Shown: piece by piece, positions 22,732 to 30,972 of the stretch
Layout of the letters: every line of letters begins with the position of its first letter
Numbering within the stretch: position 1 is the first letter of the stretch
Assembly (NCBI RefSeq): GCF_001660485.1
Contig: NZ_CP013979.1
Span: forward strand, 3,100,001 to 3,164,000
Length of the DNA: 64,000 bases
Source of the DNA: Agromyces aureus
GTDB lineage: Bacteria > Actinomycetota > Actinomycetes > Actinomycetales > Microbacteriaceae
Reading direction: 5' to 3'
Position numbers and translations under genes: made by a program
Notes under the pieces: generated by a model
The model's database searches: none
What the model saw: only the letters and a program-made list of their open reading frames with translations
What the model was told of the DNA's origin: nothing

Positions 22732-22737
22732 TACGAT
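22732..22737 (+). promoter_or_regulatory. Leaderless -10 box for the zincin-like gene
   Basis: TACGAT ends seven bases before the ATG at 22745, the spacing expected for a leaderless mRNA. It also argues for that ATG over the one at 22736, which overlaps the box. Confidence 0.4.
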
Positions 22738-22744
22738 GGAGCAC

Positions 22745-23185
22745 ATGCCCCGTTCCCGTCGTGTCGCCTCCCCGCGATCACCCAGGCGACTCGCTCGCGA
22801 CCGCCACGGTCGTGGCATGCGCTCGGCCGTCACCGGCCCCCACCTCGAACCGCTGTCGACGCGCCTCGAGGACTTCGACGCGACGGTCGCCGGCACCGCG
22901 TCGTACCTGCGCGGGCTCTGGCCCGAGCTCGAGGGCGTCGTGTTCGAGGTCGCGCAGGCACCCGCCGAGGCCATCCACGTCGATCACATCGACCGGTGGA
23001 AGGTCGCGCACGACGAACGCCGCATCACCTTCCATCGGCTGCCGATCGTACGGTTCCTGCGTCTGCAGGAGGGTGAAGAGCGCGACGAGAAGCTCCTCAT
23101 CGAGAGCTGCGTGTTCCGCGCCGTCGCCGAGTTCCTCGACAAGGACCCCTGGGAGCTCGCTCCCGGGCGCTACCGGCACCTCTGA
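22745..23185 (+). CDS. Zincin-like (metallopeptidase-family) protein without HExxH
   Basis: A 146-residue protein matching the actinobacterial proteins annotated as metallopeptidase family (compare Rv3259), encoded divergently from DUF3499. The core reads FDATVAGTASYLRGLWPELEGVVFEVAQAP, then WKVAHDERRITFHRLPIVRF. Where zincins carry HExxH, this protein has EKLLIESCVFRAVAEFLDKDP with no His. It therefore probably lacks peptidase activity and keeps only the fold. The first 25 residues are Arg-rich and may be disordered. Confidence 0.75.
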   Translation: MPRSRRVASPRSPRRLARDRHGRGMRSAVTGPHLEPLSTRLEDFDATVAGTASYLRGLWPELEGVVFEVAQAPAEAIHVDHIDRWKVAHDERRITFHRLPIVRFLRLQEGEERDEKLLIESCVFRAVAEFLDKDPWELAPGRYRHL

Positions 23186-23219
23186 GGTCGCGGGGTGGGT
23201 CGCGAGGCCGCGAGCCCGC

Positions 23220-24683
23220 TCAGCGCGGGTACACGCGGATCGGCGAGTCCAGTGGCCCCGGCGGGGCGACGACGAAGGCCGCGAGCGCGTCATCGCCGCG
23301 ATACGTCACCGACGCCGTCAGGCCCTCGACGCCCTGCAGCAGCACCGTCCCGCGCTCGAGCGGCACCGACACCGTGCCGAGCGGCGGCACCTCGATCTCC
23401 CGGATCGATCCCCCGATCGTGACGGATGCCTCGTCGGCGCCCTCGGCTCCCGCTGCGAGGTGCAGCGTCGGCGACGGCCCGGATGCGACGGCGATCACGG
23501 CGGAATCGAGCAGCGGCAGGGCTGCCGGGAACCAGGCCAGGTCGGCCGGAGCCGCAGCATCCGTCACCTCGCCCTCGGCGTCGTCGGCCGGTGCGGTGAC
23601 CGTCGATCGGGCCGCGGCCACGACTGGGCCGTCGGCGTCGATGCGCACCGTGTAGGTTCCGGCCGGGAGGTCGCCGAGGGGGATGTCGCTGACCTTGCCG
23701 GGCTGCAGGTCGACGTCGATGGCGTCTCCCGTGCCGCCGTCGACCGGCACGATGCCGATCGCGACCTCGACCGACTCGTCGCCGGGGCTGTAGAGGCGAA
23801 GTGCGGTGAAGGCGTCGCCGTCGGCGTGGTCCTCGTCGGCGTGCACGCCCTGCGCGCCGTCGACGACGAGGCCGGGGATGATCTGCGACTCGGCCGGCGG
23901 TGCGGTCGGCCCCGTGAGTTCGACGCCCGCGGGCGCCAACCCCTCGACCACGCTCTGCTCGAGCGAGGCGGCGATCGCTCCGCCCGTGCTCGTGACGTGC
24001 ACGACGGGCGAGGCCAGGTTCGGCGCGAGCCCGGCCAGGGAGAGCACACGCTGCGTGCCGGACGGCACGGTGATGCCGATGGCCGAGCGCGCCTCGACCG
24101 GGCCGGTCTCTCCGATGACGCGGACGTCGACGGTCGCCGCGACGGCGGTCGGGTTCGACAGCAGCACGAGGCTGCTGCGGCCGACGGTGGTCGCGCCGGC
24201 CACGAGCCACGACTCCTCGACGGCCTCGGTGCAGGATGCCGCGGCGAACCCGCCCAGCACGTCCGTGGCGACCGTCTGGGACTGGGCGCCCGCGAGCATG
24301 CCGGCCTCGACCGCGCCGGCGGCCGCGTCGATCACGAGCGGGCCGGCGTCCTCGGCGGCGTCGGGGTTCTCGGACTGCGCGAGCCAGGACAGGTCGAGAT
24401 CGACGTCCTCGGGATCGGTCGCCGTCACGACGGACGCCGTGCCGACCGACTCGATGCCGGTCGCCTCGGCCGCGTCGGCGCCGATCGCGAGGATCGGCCC
24501 CGGGCAGACTCGCTGCTGGCTGACCGCCGCGGGCTCGACGACGACCGACGGCGCCTCGGTGCGCGACGACGGCCACGAGCCGAGCGCTGCGGCACCCACC
24601 ACGCCGACTGCGACCGCGGCGGCGGCGAGTGCGGCGAGCGTCCGCGTGCCGGTGCGGAGGATCCTGCTGCGGTCAACGGGCAT
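23220..24683 (-). CDS. DUF5719 secreted/membrane-anchored protein
   Basis: A 487-residue protein with an N-terminal hydrophobic anchor (TLAALAAAAVAVGVVGAAALG, about residues 15-35). The remainder is extracellular, beta-rich and acidic, with repeated segments such as SSLVLLSNPTAVAATVDVRVIGETG, TALRLYSPGDESVEVAIGIV and GTYTVRIDADGPVVAAARS, suggesting tandem immunoglobulin-like domains. Its ATG overlaps the end of the upstream glycosyltransferase by 11 bases, a pairing widespread near whiB in actinobacteria. Function unknown; a role in envelope glycan display is inference. Confidence 0.8.
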   Translation of the reverse strand: MPVDRSRILRTGTRTLAALAAAAVAVGVVGAAALGSWPSSRTEAPSVVVEPAAVSQQRVCPGPILAIGADAAEATGIESVGTASVVTATDPEDVDLDLSWLAQSENPDAAEDAGPLVIDAAAGAVEAGMLAGAQSQTVATDVLGGFAAASCTEAVEESWLVAGATTVGRSSLVLLSNPTAVAATVDVRVIGETGPVEARSAIGITVPSGTQRVLSLAGLAPNLASPVVHVTSTGGAIAASLEQSVVEGLAPAGVELTGPTAPPAESQIIPGLVVDGAQGVHADEDHADGDAFTALRLYSPGDESVEVAIGIVPVDGGTGDAIDVDLQPGKVSDIPLGDLPAGTYTVRIDADGPVVAAARSTVTAPADDAEGEVTDAAAPADLAWFPAALPLLDSAVIAVASGPSPTLHLAAGAEGADEASVTIGGSIREIEVPPLGTVSVPLERGTVLLQGVEGLTASVTYRGDDALAAFVVAPPGPLDSPIRVYPR

Positions 24684-27600
24684 CGGGGGTCTCCCCTGCG
24701 TCGGGTCGGTCGGTGGTCGGCTCCGGCGCCGACTCAGGCTCCGTGGCCGGAGCCGAGGTCTTCCTGGCTCTCGGTGCGCGCTTGGGTTTCGGCTCAGGGT
24801 TCGATGCGGGCTCCGTCTGCCTCGCCGGCTCGACGTCGGGGACCGGCTCCGGCTCGGGTTCGGGTGCGGGGACCGGCGCCCCGGCAGCGGGTTCGTGCGC
24901 AGACGGCGACTCGGGCCCCCGCGGCTCCGCCTGGGCGGGCTCAGGTTCGGGCTGCGTGGCCGGCTCCGACGCTGAGGCGGATTCCGACGCCGCGTCGGGC
25001 TCCGGGCCGGACTCCGGCACCGTGGCGGACTCCGCCTCCGGCGTCGACTCGGACTCGGACTCGGACTCGGACTCATCAGCACGCGTCGGTTCGACCTCGA
25101 CGCCAGACGAATCCGGATCCGTCTGCCCGGCCGCGGCCGCGGCGCGCCTCGACGCACGCCCGCGCGGCTCGCGGGTCGTGCGTCGATCGACCTCGCGACC
25201 GGCCCCGGTCGGGATCGACAGCAGCAGGGTGAGCAGCAGCACGAGCACCTGCACGCCGGTGACGACACCGCCGACCCAGCCGGTGTCAGGGGGGATGCGG
25301 GTGGCCGCGGCATCCGGCTCGGCATCGACGAACCGCCACAGCGTACCGAAATCGGTCTCGCCGACCGGGGTGAGCGCCGCGTTGCCGTCGAGCGCCGTCC
25401 GAGCGCGTTCGGCGGTCGCGGCGCCTTCGGGTGCATCCGCCGTCGGCGCCGGCTCGAGGAGCACGAACGAGAGGCCGAACTCGCGCACCGCGGCATCCGC
25501 ATCGAAGCCGCTGCGACTCGCGAGGTTGCCGGCGATGTCGGCGATCCGGATCTCGTCCTCGGTCGGCTCGACCCGGGTCTGCGCGAGGGTCGACTGGTCG
25601 TCGAGCGTCTCGCCGAGCCCGTGCACGAGGGTCGCCCGCATGCCGCCGTCCTCGAGCGGCTGCATGCGCAGTGTCGCGACGCGCGGATCGGCGTCGGCCT
25701 CGGCCACGACGTACGCCGGCACCGTGCGCGCGGCCGCGGGACCGACGGTCGCGCTCCCGGTCGCGAGTGCACCCAGCGTGGGCATCACGGCGAGGACCGC
25801 GCACACGGTGAGCACCGCGACGATGACACCGCGCAGGCGGCGCAGGGCGTCGCCGCTCACGACGACGGCCACGATCGCGCCGAGCCAGGCCAGGCTGAGG
25901 CCGGCACCCGACCAGACGGCGATCGCCTCGTCGCCGGCGACGGCCACCGATACGAGCGTCGCGGCGAACGCGGTCGCGAAGCCGACCAGCACGGTCAGCA
26001 CGGCGAGCAGCACGATGCGGATGCCGCGGGCGAAGAACGCGCCGAGCGCCAGCAGCGCCATCGGCACGAGCAACCCCGAGAGCACGAGCATCGTCGTGAA
26101 CGCATCGAGGCCGGACAACGCGGGTATGGATGCGACGGCCTCCGGCCAACCGCCCCAGCCGGCCTCGGGAAGGCCGAGTGCGAGCTCCCAGGCGGACGGT
26201 GCCGCACTGCCGAAGGGCAGGCCGGGATCGGCGAGCAGTCCGAGCGCGTTGCCGCCGACGACCTGCTCGATCACGAGCGGCAGGGCGAGCGCGAGGGCCG
26301 GTACCGGCAACCAGGCGAACCTGACGGCCGCGCGTCCACTCGTTGCGAGCGCCACGATCCAGCCGAGCAGGAGTGCGGGCGCAAGGCTCGGCGCCGCGGC
26401 GATGACGGCGGCGAAGAGGAGCGACGCGGTCGCGGCCGACGACCACGAACGGGCCGCGCCGAGCATCGCGTACGCGAGCCAGCCGAGCAGCACGTGCGCG
26501 ATGACCGCACCGGGGCGCCCGTCGGCCAGCGCGATCAGAAACATGGGTGCGAGCGCCCAGAGCAGCGCCGCGAGCGCACGGATCGAGCCGCGCTCGGTGA
26601 GGCGGGAGGCCGCGAACCAGGCGCCGAGCGCTGCGGCGGGAAGCGCGAGCAGCCAGACCCCGACGATCGCGAGCGACGGCGCCCAGAACGGGATCGAGCC
26701 GAGCACGGCGAGCAGGCCCGCGAACGGGTCGGCCGCGCCGACGAACCCGGCGCCGACGTCGCGCCAGCCGTAAGCCGCATTGCGCCAGAGTTCAGCGAGC
26801 CCGTTCGAGAGCGGCAGCAGTCCCCCGCCGGCGATGCCCCTCGCCCCGAGCAACCATGAGAAGAGGACGACGGATGCCACGGCGGAGACGAGCAGCACCC
26901 AGCCGCCGCCCGTGCCGATGAACTGCACGTCGTCGGTGCGGCCCCTGGCGCGGATGCGCCGGGCCTCGGACGCCGCTTCGCGTCGTCGGCGCACTTCGTC
27001 GGGCTGGAGTCGGAGCGGGGCGACGGCCGACCACTTGGTCGTGCGGGCGGCCGCGAGCACCCTGCGCGACCGCGCGACCTTCACGCCTCCGAACATCGCG
27101 GCGAGGGCGGCGGCGAACTCGCCGAGGATCGCTCCGGGGCGCTTGCCGAGCAGGTCGACGATCGACCGCAGGAGTGCGAGCGGGAGCAGGCTCAGCCAGT
27201 GCAGGGGCACGGCCACGGCCGGCGCGTACGCCAGTCGTCGGTGCAGGGCCGCGGTCCTCGCGAGGCGGTCGGTTCGGCGTCGGGCGGATCCGCGGTCGCC
27301 GGCGCGGGGGCCGGCGATGCCGTCGCGCCCGAATCGCAGTCGCGCGGCCGGCACGACGACGACGCGGTGCCCGGCGAGTCGCGCTCGGACGCCGAGGTCG
27401 AGGCCGTCGTCGACGACCGGCAGCGCCGGGTCGAAGCCGTCGAGCGACTGCCACACGTGGTGCCGCACCAGGATGCCGGCGGGCTCGGCGCCGAGCACGT
27501 CGCTGCGGTCGTCGTGCTGCCCCTGGTCGAGCTCTTCCGGCACGACGGGAACCGAGCGACCGAAGCGCGTCATGGTGCGCCCGAGGCTCACGAGCTGGTC

Positions 27601-27984
27601 GGGCTCGTCCCACTGCACGAGCTTGGGTGCCGCGACGGCGACCGTTCGGCCGTTGACGAGCGTCGCGAGCAGCGCTTCGAGCGCGTCGGGTTCCGGCGAC
27701 GAGTCCTCGGTCAGCAGCCAGAGCGCCTCGGCGTCGGAGGTCGGCACCTCGAGCACCCGTTCGCCGATGCGCACGGCCTCGCCGAACGAGAGCGGCTCGT
27801 TGGATTCGACGAGGTGCGTCGCACCCGCCGACACGGCGATCTCGCGGGCGTCCCCCTCTGGTCGGGCGAGCACGATGACGAGCGCGTCAGGCTCGCGGCT
27901 CTGCGCACGGACGGCGTCCAACGTGTGCCGAAGACGGTCGCCGCCGTGGCGAGCGACGAGGACGGCGGTGACTCTGGGGAACAT
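24673..27984 (-). CDS. Giant GT2-family glycosyltransferase/membrane protein with acidic tail
   Basis: A 1103-residue protein. Residues 1 to about 235 form a GT-A fold related to GT2 enzymes (FPRVTAVLVARHGGDRLRHTLDAV, ALWLLTEDSSPEPDALEAL, GFDPALPVVDDGLDLGVRARLAG). About residues 270-930 carry a dozen or more membrane helices and an exported loop (PAYVVAEADADPRVATLRMQPLEDGG and following). The last 160 residues form a low-complexity tail of Glu, Ser, Pro and Ala. The start at 27984 omits 13 non-homologous residues. It is coupled to DUF5719 and follows whiB. Acceptor and donor sugars unknown. Confidence 0.82.
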   Translation of the reverse strand: MFPRVTAVLVARHGGDRLRHTLDAVRAQSREPDALVIVLARPEGDAREIAVSAGATHLVESNEPLSFGEAVRIGERVLEVPTSDAEALWLLTEDSSPEPDALEALLATLVNGRTVAVAAPKLVQWDEPDQLVSLGRTMTRFGRSVPVVPEELDQGQHDDRSDVLGAEPAGILVRHHVWQSLDGFDPALPVVDDGLDLGVRARLAGHRVVVVPAARLRFGRDGIAGPRAGDRGSARRRTDRLARTAALHRRLAYAPAVAVPLHWLSLLPLALLRSIVDLLGKRPGAILGEFAAALAAMFGGVKVARSRRVLAAARTTKWSAVAPLRLQPDEVRRRREAASEARRIRARGRTDDVQFIGTGGGWVLLVSAVASVVLFSWLLGARGIAGGGLLPLSNGLAELWRNAAYGWRDVGAGFVGAADPFAGLLAVLGSIPFWAPSLAIVGVWLLALPAAALGAWFAASRLTERGSIRALAALLWALAPMFLIALADGRPGAVIAHVLLGWLAYAMLGAARSWSSAATASLLFAAVIAAAPSLAPALLLGWIVALATSGRAAVRFAWLPVPALALALPLVIEQVVGGNALGLLADPGLPFGSAAPSAWELALGLPEAGWGGWPEAVASIPALSGLDAFTTMLVLSGLLVPMALLALGAFFARGIRIVLLAVLTVLVGFATAFAATLVSVAVAGDEAIAVWSGAGLSLAWLGAIVAVVVSGDALRRLRGVIVAVLTVCAVLAVMPTLGALATGSATVGPAAARTVPAYVVAEADADPRVATLRMQPLEDGGMRATLVHGLGETLDDQSTLAQTRVEPTEDEIRIADIAGNLASRSGFDADAAVREFGLSFVLLEPAPTADAPEGAATAERARTALDGNAALTPVGETDFGTLWRFVDAEPDAAATRIPPDTGWVGGVVTGVQVLVLLLTLLLSIPTGAGREVDRRTTREPRGRASRRAAAAAGQTDPDSSGVEVEPTRADESESESESESTPEAESATVPESGPEPDAASESASASEPATQPEPEPAQAEPRGPESPSAHEPAAGAPVPAPEPEPEPVPDVEPARQTEPASNPEPKPKRAPRARKTSAPATEPESAPEPTTDRPDAGETPDAR
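25046..25075 (+). repeat. GACTCG hexamer tandem repeat within a gene
   Basis: Four perfect GACTCG units and a fifth with one change encode the Glu-Ser run in the acidic tail of the GT2 protein on the minus strand. Gain or loss of a unit changes length by two residues without shifting frame. Confidence 0.85.
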
Positions 27985-28091
27985 CGGGGCCAGCCTAAGC
28001 GGCGCTCGGCGAGGCATCCGCAACTCCCCGGGCGCGCCTCGAATCCGATGGGTCGATCGTGCGGGACGTCGCGCATGCCCCGGAATGCACG

Positions 28092-28127
28092 GTGCGCGCC
28101 GTCACCTCGAACGGTGACGGCGCGCAC
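28092..28127 (-). terminator. whiB terminator
   Basis: A perfect 15-bp stem, GTGCGCGCCGTCACC (28092-28106) with GGTGACGGCGCGCAC (28113-28127), has a 6-base loop. It lies 55 bases past the whiB stop, before the GT2 gene. Confidence 0.68.
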
Positions 28128-28181
28128 AGGTGCCGTTCGCGCGTCTGCGCGGACGCGATCCGAATCGGACCGCGATGCCGC

Positions 28182-28502
28182 TCAGACCGCGCGCTTGCGG
28201 AGCTTGCGACGCTCGCGTTCGGAAAGTCCTCCCCAGATTCCGAAGCGCTCGTCGTTGCCCAGTGCGTACTCGAGGCATTGCGCGCGGACTTCGCAGCCCG
28301 TGCAGATCTTCTTCGCGTCTCGAGTCGAGCCGCCCTTCTCAGGGAAGAACGCCTCCGGATCGGTCTGCGCGCACAGTGCGTCGCTCTGCCATGCCAACGG
28401 ATTCTCGTCGCCGGCTCCCGGACGAACCCCAGGAACGCCGAGCCGAACCGGATCGATGAACCAATCGTCAGGTACTCCAGAACGATATTCAGGATTGCTC
28501 AT
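28182..28502 (-). CDS. whiB: WhiB-family iron-sulfur transcription factor (WhiB2/WhmD-like)
   Basis: A 106-residue Wbl protein. The four [4Fe-4S]-ligating cysteines are in ALCAQTD and KICTGCEVRAQC (C-x(n)-C-x2-C-x5-C). The turn GIWGGLSERER and basic C-terminus RRKLRKRAV complete the family plan. Synteny with DUF3499, manB and the zincin-like gene points to the WhiB2/WhmD subgroup, linked to septation in mycobacteria and streptomycetes. The ATG at 28502 has GGGAG upstream and lies about 43 bases inside the predicted transcript. An upstream in-frame TTG at 28553 overlaps the -10 box and is excluded. Confidence 0.93.
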   Translation of the reverse strand: MSNPEYRSGVPDDWFIDPVRLGVPGVRPGAGDENPLAWQSDALCAQTDPEAFFPEKGGSTRDAKKICTGCEVRAQCLEYALGNDERFGIWGGLSERERRKLRKRAV

Positions 28503-28552
28503 ATCGTCTCCCACCCAGTTGTACCGACCACCCAGAGGGTGTGTCTGGAACA

Positions 28553-28581
28553 ATTACACCGGTGTAGTTCGTGAGAGTCAA
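28553..28581 (-). promoter_or_regulatory. whiB promoter with embedded 12-bp palindrome
   Basis: On the minus strand TTGACT (28576-28581) is exactly 17 bases from TGTAAT (28553-28558). The perfect palindrome TACACCGGTGTA (28555-28566) covers most of the -10 and part of the spacer, so a dimeric factor bound there would block or reshape polymerase binding. Confidence 0.6.
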
Positions 28582-28695
28582 GTCGCGGATCGTAAACCCT
28601 CGACCGCGCATCGAGGCTTCGACACGCGATCGACACGCCGAGGACGTCACGAGTTGTGATCTGACCCGGGTCGGGCGGATGCCGCGCCGAGCCGT

Positions 28696-29664
28696 TCAGC
28701 CGACGGTCGCCGTGCGGCGGGCCTCCCAGGCGCTCGTGACCATCTCGGGCAGCGTGTGCCGCATGCGCCAGTCGAGGTCGCGCGCGGCGAGCTCTCCGGA
28801 GGCGACGATGCGGGCGGGGTCTCCCGTGCGCCGGGGGCCGATCTCGGGCACGAAGTCGATGCCCGTGGCGGCCGCGACGGCGGTCATGATCTCGCCGACG
28901 GAGACGCCGTCGCCTGACCCGAGGTTGTAGACGGGTTCGACGGGCTCGCCGGCGTCGAGGCGCTTCGCGGCCACGACATGCGCCTCGGCGAGGTCGGCCA
29001 CATGGATGTAGTCGCGCACGCAGGTGCCGTCGGGCGTCGCGTAGTCGGTGCCGTTGATGCGGGGTGTGCGGCCGTCGAGCAGCGCATCGAAGATCAGCGG
29101 GAACAGGTTGTGCGGGCTCGCGTCGTAGACCTCGGGCGTGCCGGAGCCGACGACGTTGAAGTAGCGGAGGCTCGTGTTGCGGAGCCCTGCGGCCTTGGCC
29201 TGGTCGGCGATGAGCCACTCGCCGATGAGCTTGGACTCGCCGTAGGGCGACTCCGGGCGCTTCGGGGTGGACTCCGTCACGAGGTCGACGTCGGGCGTGC
29301 CGTACACGGCGGCGCTGGACGAGAACACGATGCGGTCCACGCCCGCGCGCTCCATGGCGCCGAGGAGGGTCGCGGTCGCGGTCACGTTCTGCTCGTAGGT
29401 GTGCAGCGGCCGGGTGACCGAGACGCCCGCGTACTTGAAGCCGGCGAGGTGCACGACCCCCTGCACGGCGTACTTCGCCATGGTCGCCTCGAGCAGTTCG
29501 CCGTCGAGGATCGAACCGCGCACGAATGGAACCCCCGCGGGCACGAACACCTCCTTGCCGGAGGAGAGGTCGTCGATCACGACCGCGTCGATGCCCTGCG
29601 CCTGGAATGCACGCACGACGTGCGATCCGATGTATCCGGCGCCTCCGGTGACGAGCCAGCTCAT
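28696..29664 (-). CDS. galE: UDP-glucose 4-epimerase
   Basis: Interconverts UDP-glucose and UDP-galactose. The 322-residue extended SDR shows the NAD site GGAGYIGSHVV (residues 7-17), the catalytic Ser region VFSSSAAVYG, YxxxK as YGESK, and GSGTPEVYD/NLGSGDGVSVGEI typical of GalE. Its UDP-Gal would supply the Glf/GlfT2-like pathway near 53 kb. The Shine-Dalgarno sequence is inside a predicted hairpin. A 46-residue membrane protein gene lies 36 bases upstream on the same strand. Confidence 0.93.
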   Translation of the reverse strand: MSWLVTGGAGYIGSHVVRAFQAQGIDAVVIDDLSSGKEVFVPAGVPFVRGSILDGELLEATMAKYAVQGVVHLAGFKYAGVSVTRPLHTYEQNVTATATLLGAMERAGVDRIVFSSSAAVYGTPDVDLVTESTPKRPESPYGESKLIGEWLIADQAKAAGLRNTSLRYFNVVGSGTPEVYDASPHNLFPLIFDALLDGRTPRINGTDYATPDGTCVRDYIHVADLAEAHVVAAKRLDAGEPVEPVYNLGSGDGVSVGEIMTAVAAATGIDFVPEIGPRRTGDPARIVASGELAARDLDWRMRHTLPEMVTSAWEARRTATVG

Positions 29665-29666
29665 GT

Positions 29667-29698
29667 CCTGCCTTTCCGGGCCGCGCCCGGTCGGCAGG
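29667..29698 (-). promoter_or_regulatory. Hairpin enclosing the galE ribosome binding site
   Basis: On the galE mRNA, outer arms CCUGCC and GGCAGG and inner arms CCGGGC and GCCCGG (3-base loop) form a two-tier hairpin. The 3' outer arm is the galE Shine-Dalgarno region, AAAGGCAGG, two bases from the AUG. Confidence 0.45.
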
Positions 29699-29700
29699 CC

Positions 29701-29841
29701 TCAGTCGATGCTAACCGGGGTTCGGCGGGCCGACTCGCGTGCGTCGAGGCGGTGATAGCCGTCGCGGGCGGCCGAGATGGCGGCTCCGGCGATCGCCCAG
29801 ACGGCCAGGGCGGCGATGATGAGGATCAGGAGAATGGTCAT
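29701..29841 (-). CDS. Small single-span membrane protein (46 aa)
   Basis: A short open frame read directly from the sequence. It begins MTILLILIIAALAVWAIAGA, one hydrophobic helix at residues 2-24, followed by a charged tail SAARDGYHRLDARESARRT. Codons keep a strong third-position G/C preference. No strong Shine-Dalgarno is visible. It sits between galE and the divergent GlxA-type regulator, whose operator-like palindromes reach its start codon. Such small proteins are often missed; the function is unknown. Confidence 0.55.
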   Translation of the reverse strand: MTILLILIIAALAVWAIAGAAISAARDGYHRLDARESARRTPVSID

Positions 29842-29913
29842 GGCAGAAAGTCTCGCTCTTGTCATATCCTGCCGACAGTGGCAGGGTTGACAACGACCGA
29901 TTACTTTCTGCCA
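29841..29913. promoter_or_regulatory. Nested inverted repeats in the divergent control region of the GlxA-type regulator
   Basis: Three concentric inverted repeats share nearly one centre. They are TGGCAGAAAG (29841-29850) with CTTTCTGCCA (29904-29913), TTGTCA (29859-29864) with TGACAA (29888-29893), and CCTGCC (29868-29873) with GGCAGG (29880-29885). This is a likely operator, plausibly bound by the adjacent regulator itself. Confidence 0.55.
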
Positions 29914-29924
29914 AGGGATGTCCC

Positions 29925-30911
29925 ATGCTCCAGTCCGTCGCCTGCATCGCCCTCGACCAGATGGCGCCCTTCGAGTTCGGCGTCGTCTGCGAGGTGTTCG
30001 GCATCGATCGCTCCGCGCAGGGCGGGCCGACGTTCGACTTCCACGTCGTCGCCGCGGACCCCGGCCCCATCTCCACCAAGCTCGGCTTCGACGTCGTGGT
30101 GCACGAGAACCTCGACTTCGCCTACCGGGCCGACCTCGTGGCGGTGCCGGCCTCGCTCATCGGCAGCGAACCCGACGAGCGCGTGCTCGACGTCATCCGC
30201 AAGGCCGTCGAACGCGGCGCCTGGGTGCTCTCGGTCTGCTCCGGCGCGTTCACCCTGGGCCACGCCGGCGTGCTCGCCGGTCGTCGGGCGACCACGCACT
30301 GGATGTACACCGACCTCATGGCCGAGACCTTCCCCGACACGATCGTCGACCCCGACGTGCTCTTCGTCCAGGACGAGAAGGTCGTGACCGGCGCGGGCAC
30401 CGCCGCAGGCATCGACGCCGCACTGCACATCGTGCGCACCGAGCTCGGCGCCGCCGCCGCGAACATCGTCGCGCGACGCATGGTCGTGCCGCCGCAGCGC
30501 GACGGCGGCCAGTCGCAGTTCATCCAGACCCCCGTGCCCGAGTGCCGCACCGACTCGTTCGCCACGGTCACCGCCTGGATGCTCGAGCACCTCGATGAGG
30601 ACCTCACGGTCGATCTGCTCGCCCGCAAGGCGCTGATGTCGCCGCGGACGTTCGCACGCCGCTTCCGCGCCGAGACGGGCACGACCCCGAACGCGTGGCT
30701 CAACCGCCAGCGCCTGCTGCGGGCGCAGCAGCTCCTCGAGGAGACCTCGCTGACCCTCGAGGAGGTCGCCCGCGAGACCGGGTTCGGCGCGGCCGCCGTG
30801 ATGCGCCACCACTTCGTCAAGGTGCTGCAGACCACCCCGACCGCCTACCGACGCCTGTTCGGCACGCGCGCCGAGTCGACCGACGACGTGCTCGTCGCGC
30901 GCACGGCCTGA
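29925..30911 (+). CDS. GlxA-type transcriptional regulator (DJ-1/PfpI + AraC HTH)
   Basis: A 328-residue regulator. Residues 1 to about 190 form a class I glutamine-amidotransferase-like/DJ-1 domain with nucleophile-elbow motif WVLSVCSGAFTLGHAG. The C-terminal 110 residues are a two-HTH AraC/XylS domain (LTVDLLARKALMSPRTFARRFRAETGTTPNAWL and LTLEEVARETGFGAAAVMRHHF). The ATG at 29925 has AAGGGA at normal spacing; earlier in-frame codons fall in the palindromes. Ligand unknown. It is divergent from the small membrane protein. Confidence 0.88.
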   Translation: MLQSVACIALDQMAPFEFGVVCEVFGIDRSAQGGPTFDFHVVAADPGPISTKLGFDVVVHENLDFAYRADLVAVPASLIGSEPDERVLDVIRKAVERGAWVLSVCSGAFTLGHAGVLAGRRATTHWMYTDLMAETFPDTIVDPDVLFVQDEKVVTGAGTAAGIDAALHIVRTELGAAAANIVARRMVVPPQRDGGQSQFIQTPVPECRTDSFATVTAWMLEHLDEDLTVDLLARKALMSPRTFARRFRAETGTTPNAWLNRQRLLRAQQLLEETSLTLEEVARETGFGAAAVMRHHFVKVLQTTPTAYRRLFGTRAESTDDVLVARTA

Positions 30912-30972
30912 TCGGCACGAGCTGCGCCCCGCCGATCGCGCCGTCGAGCAGCTCGGCCCGGCCCAGCCCGCC

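Noticed and set aside
30918-30955. 8-bp inverted repeat CGAGCTGC/GCAGCTCG between the GlxA-type regulator and manA
   Set aside because: The loop is 22 bases and the stem short; it is too weak to call as a terminator.
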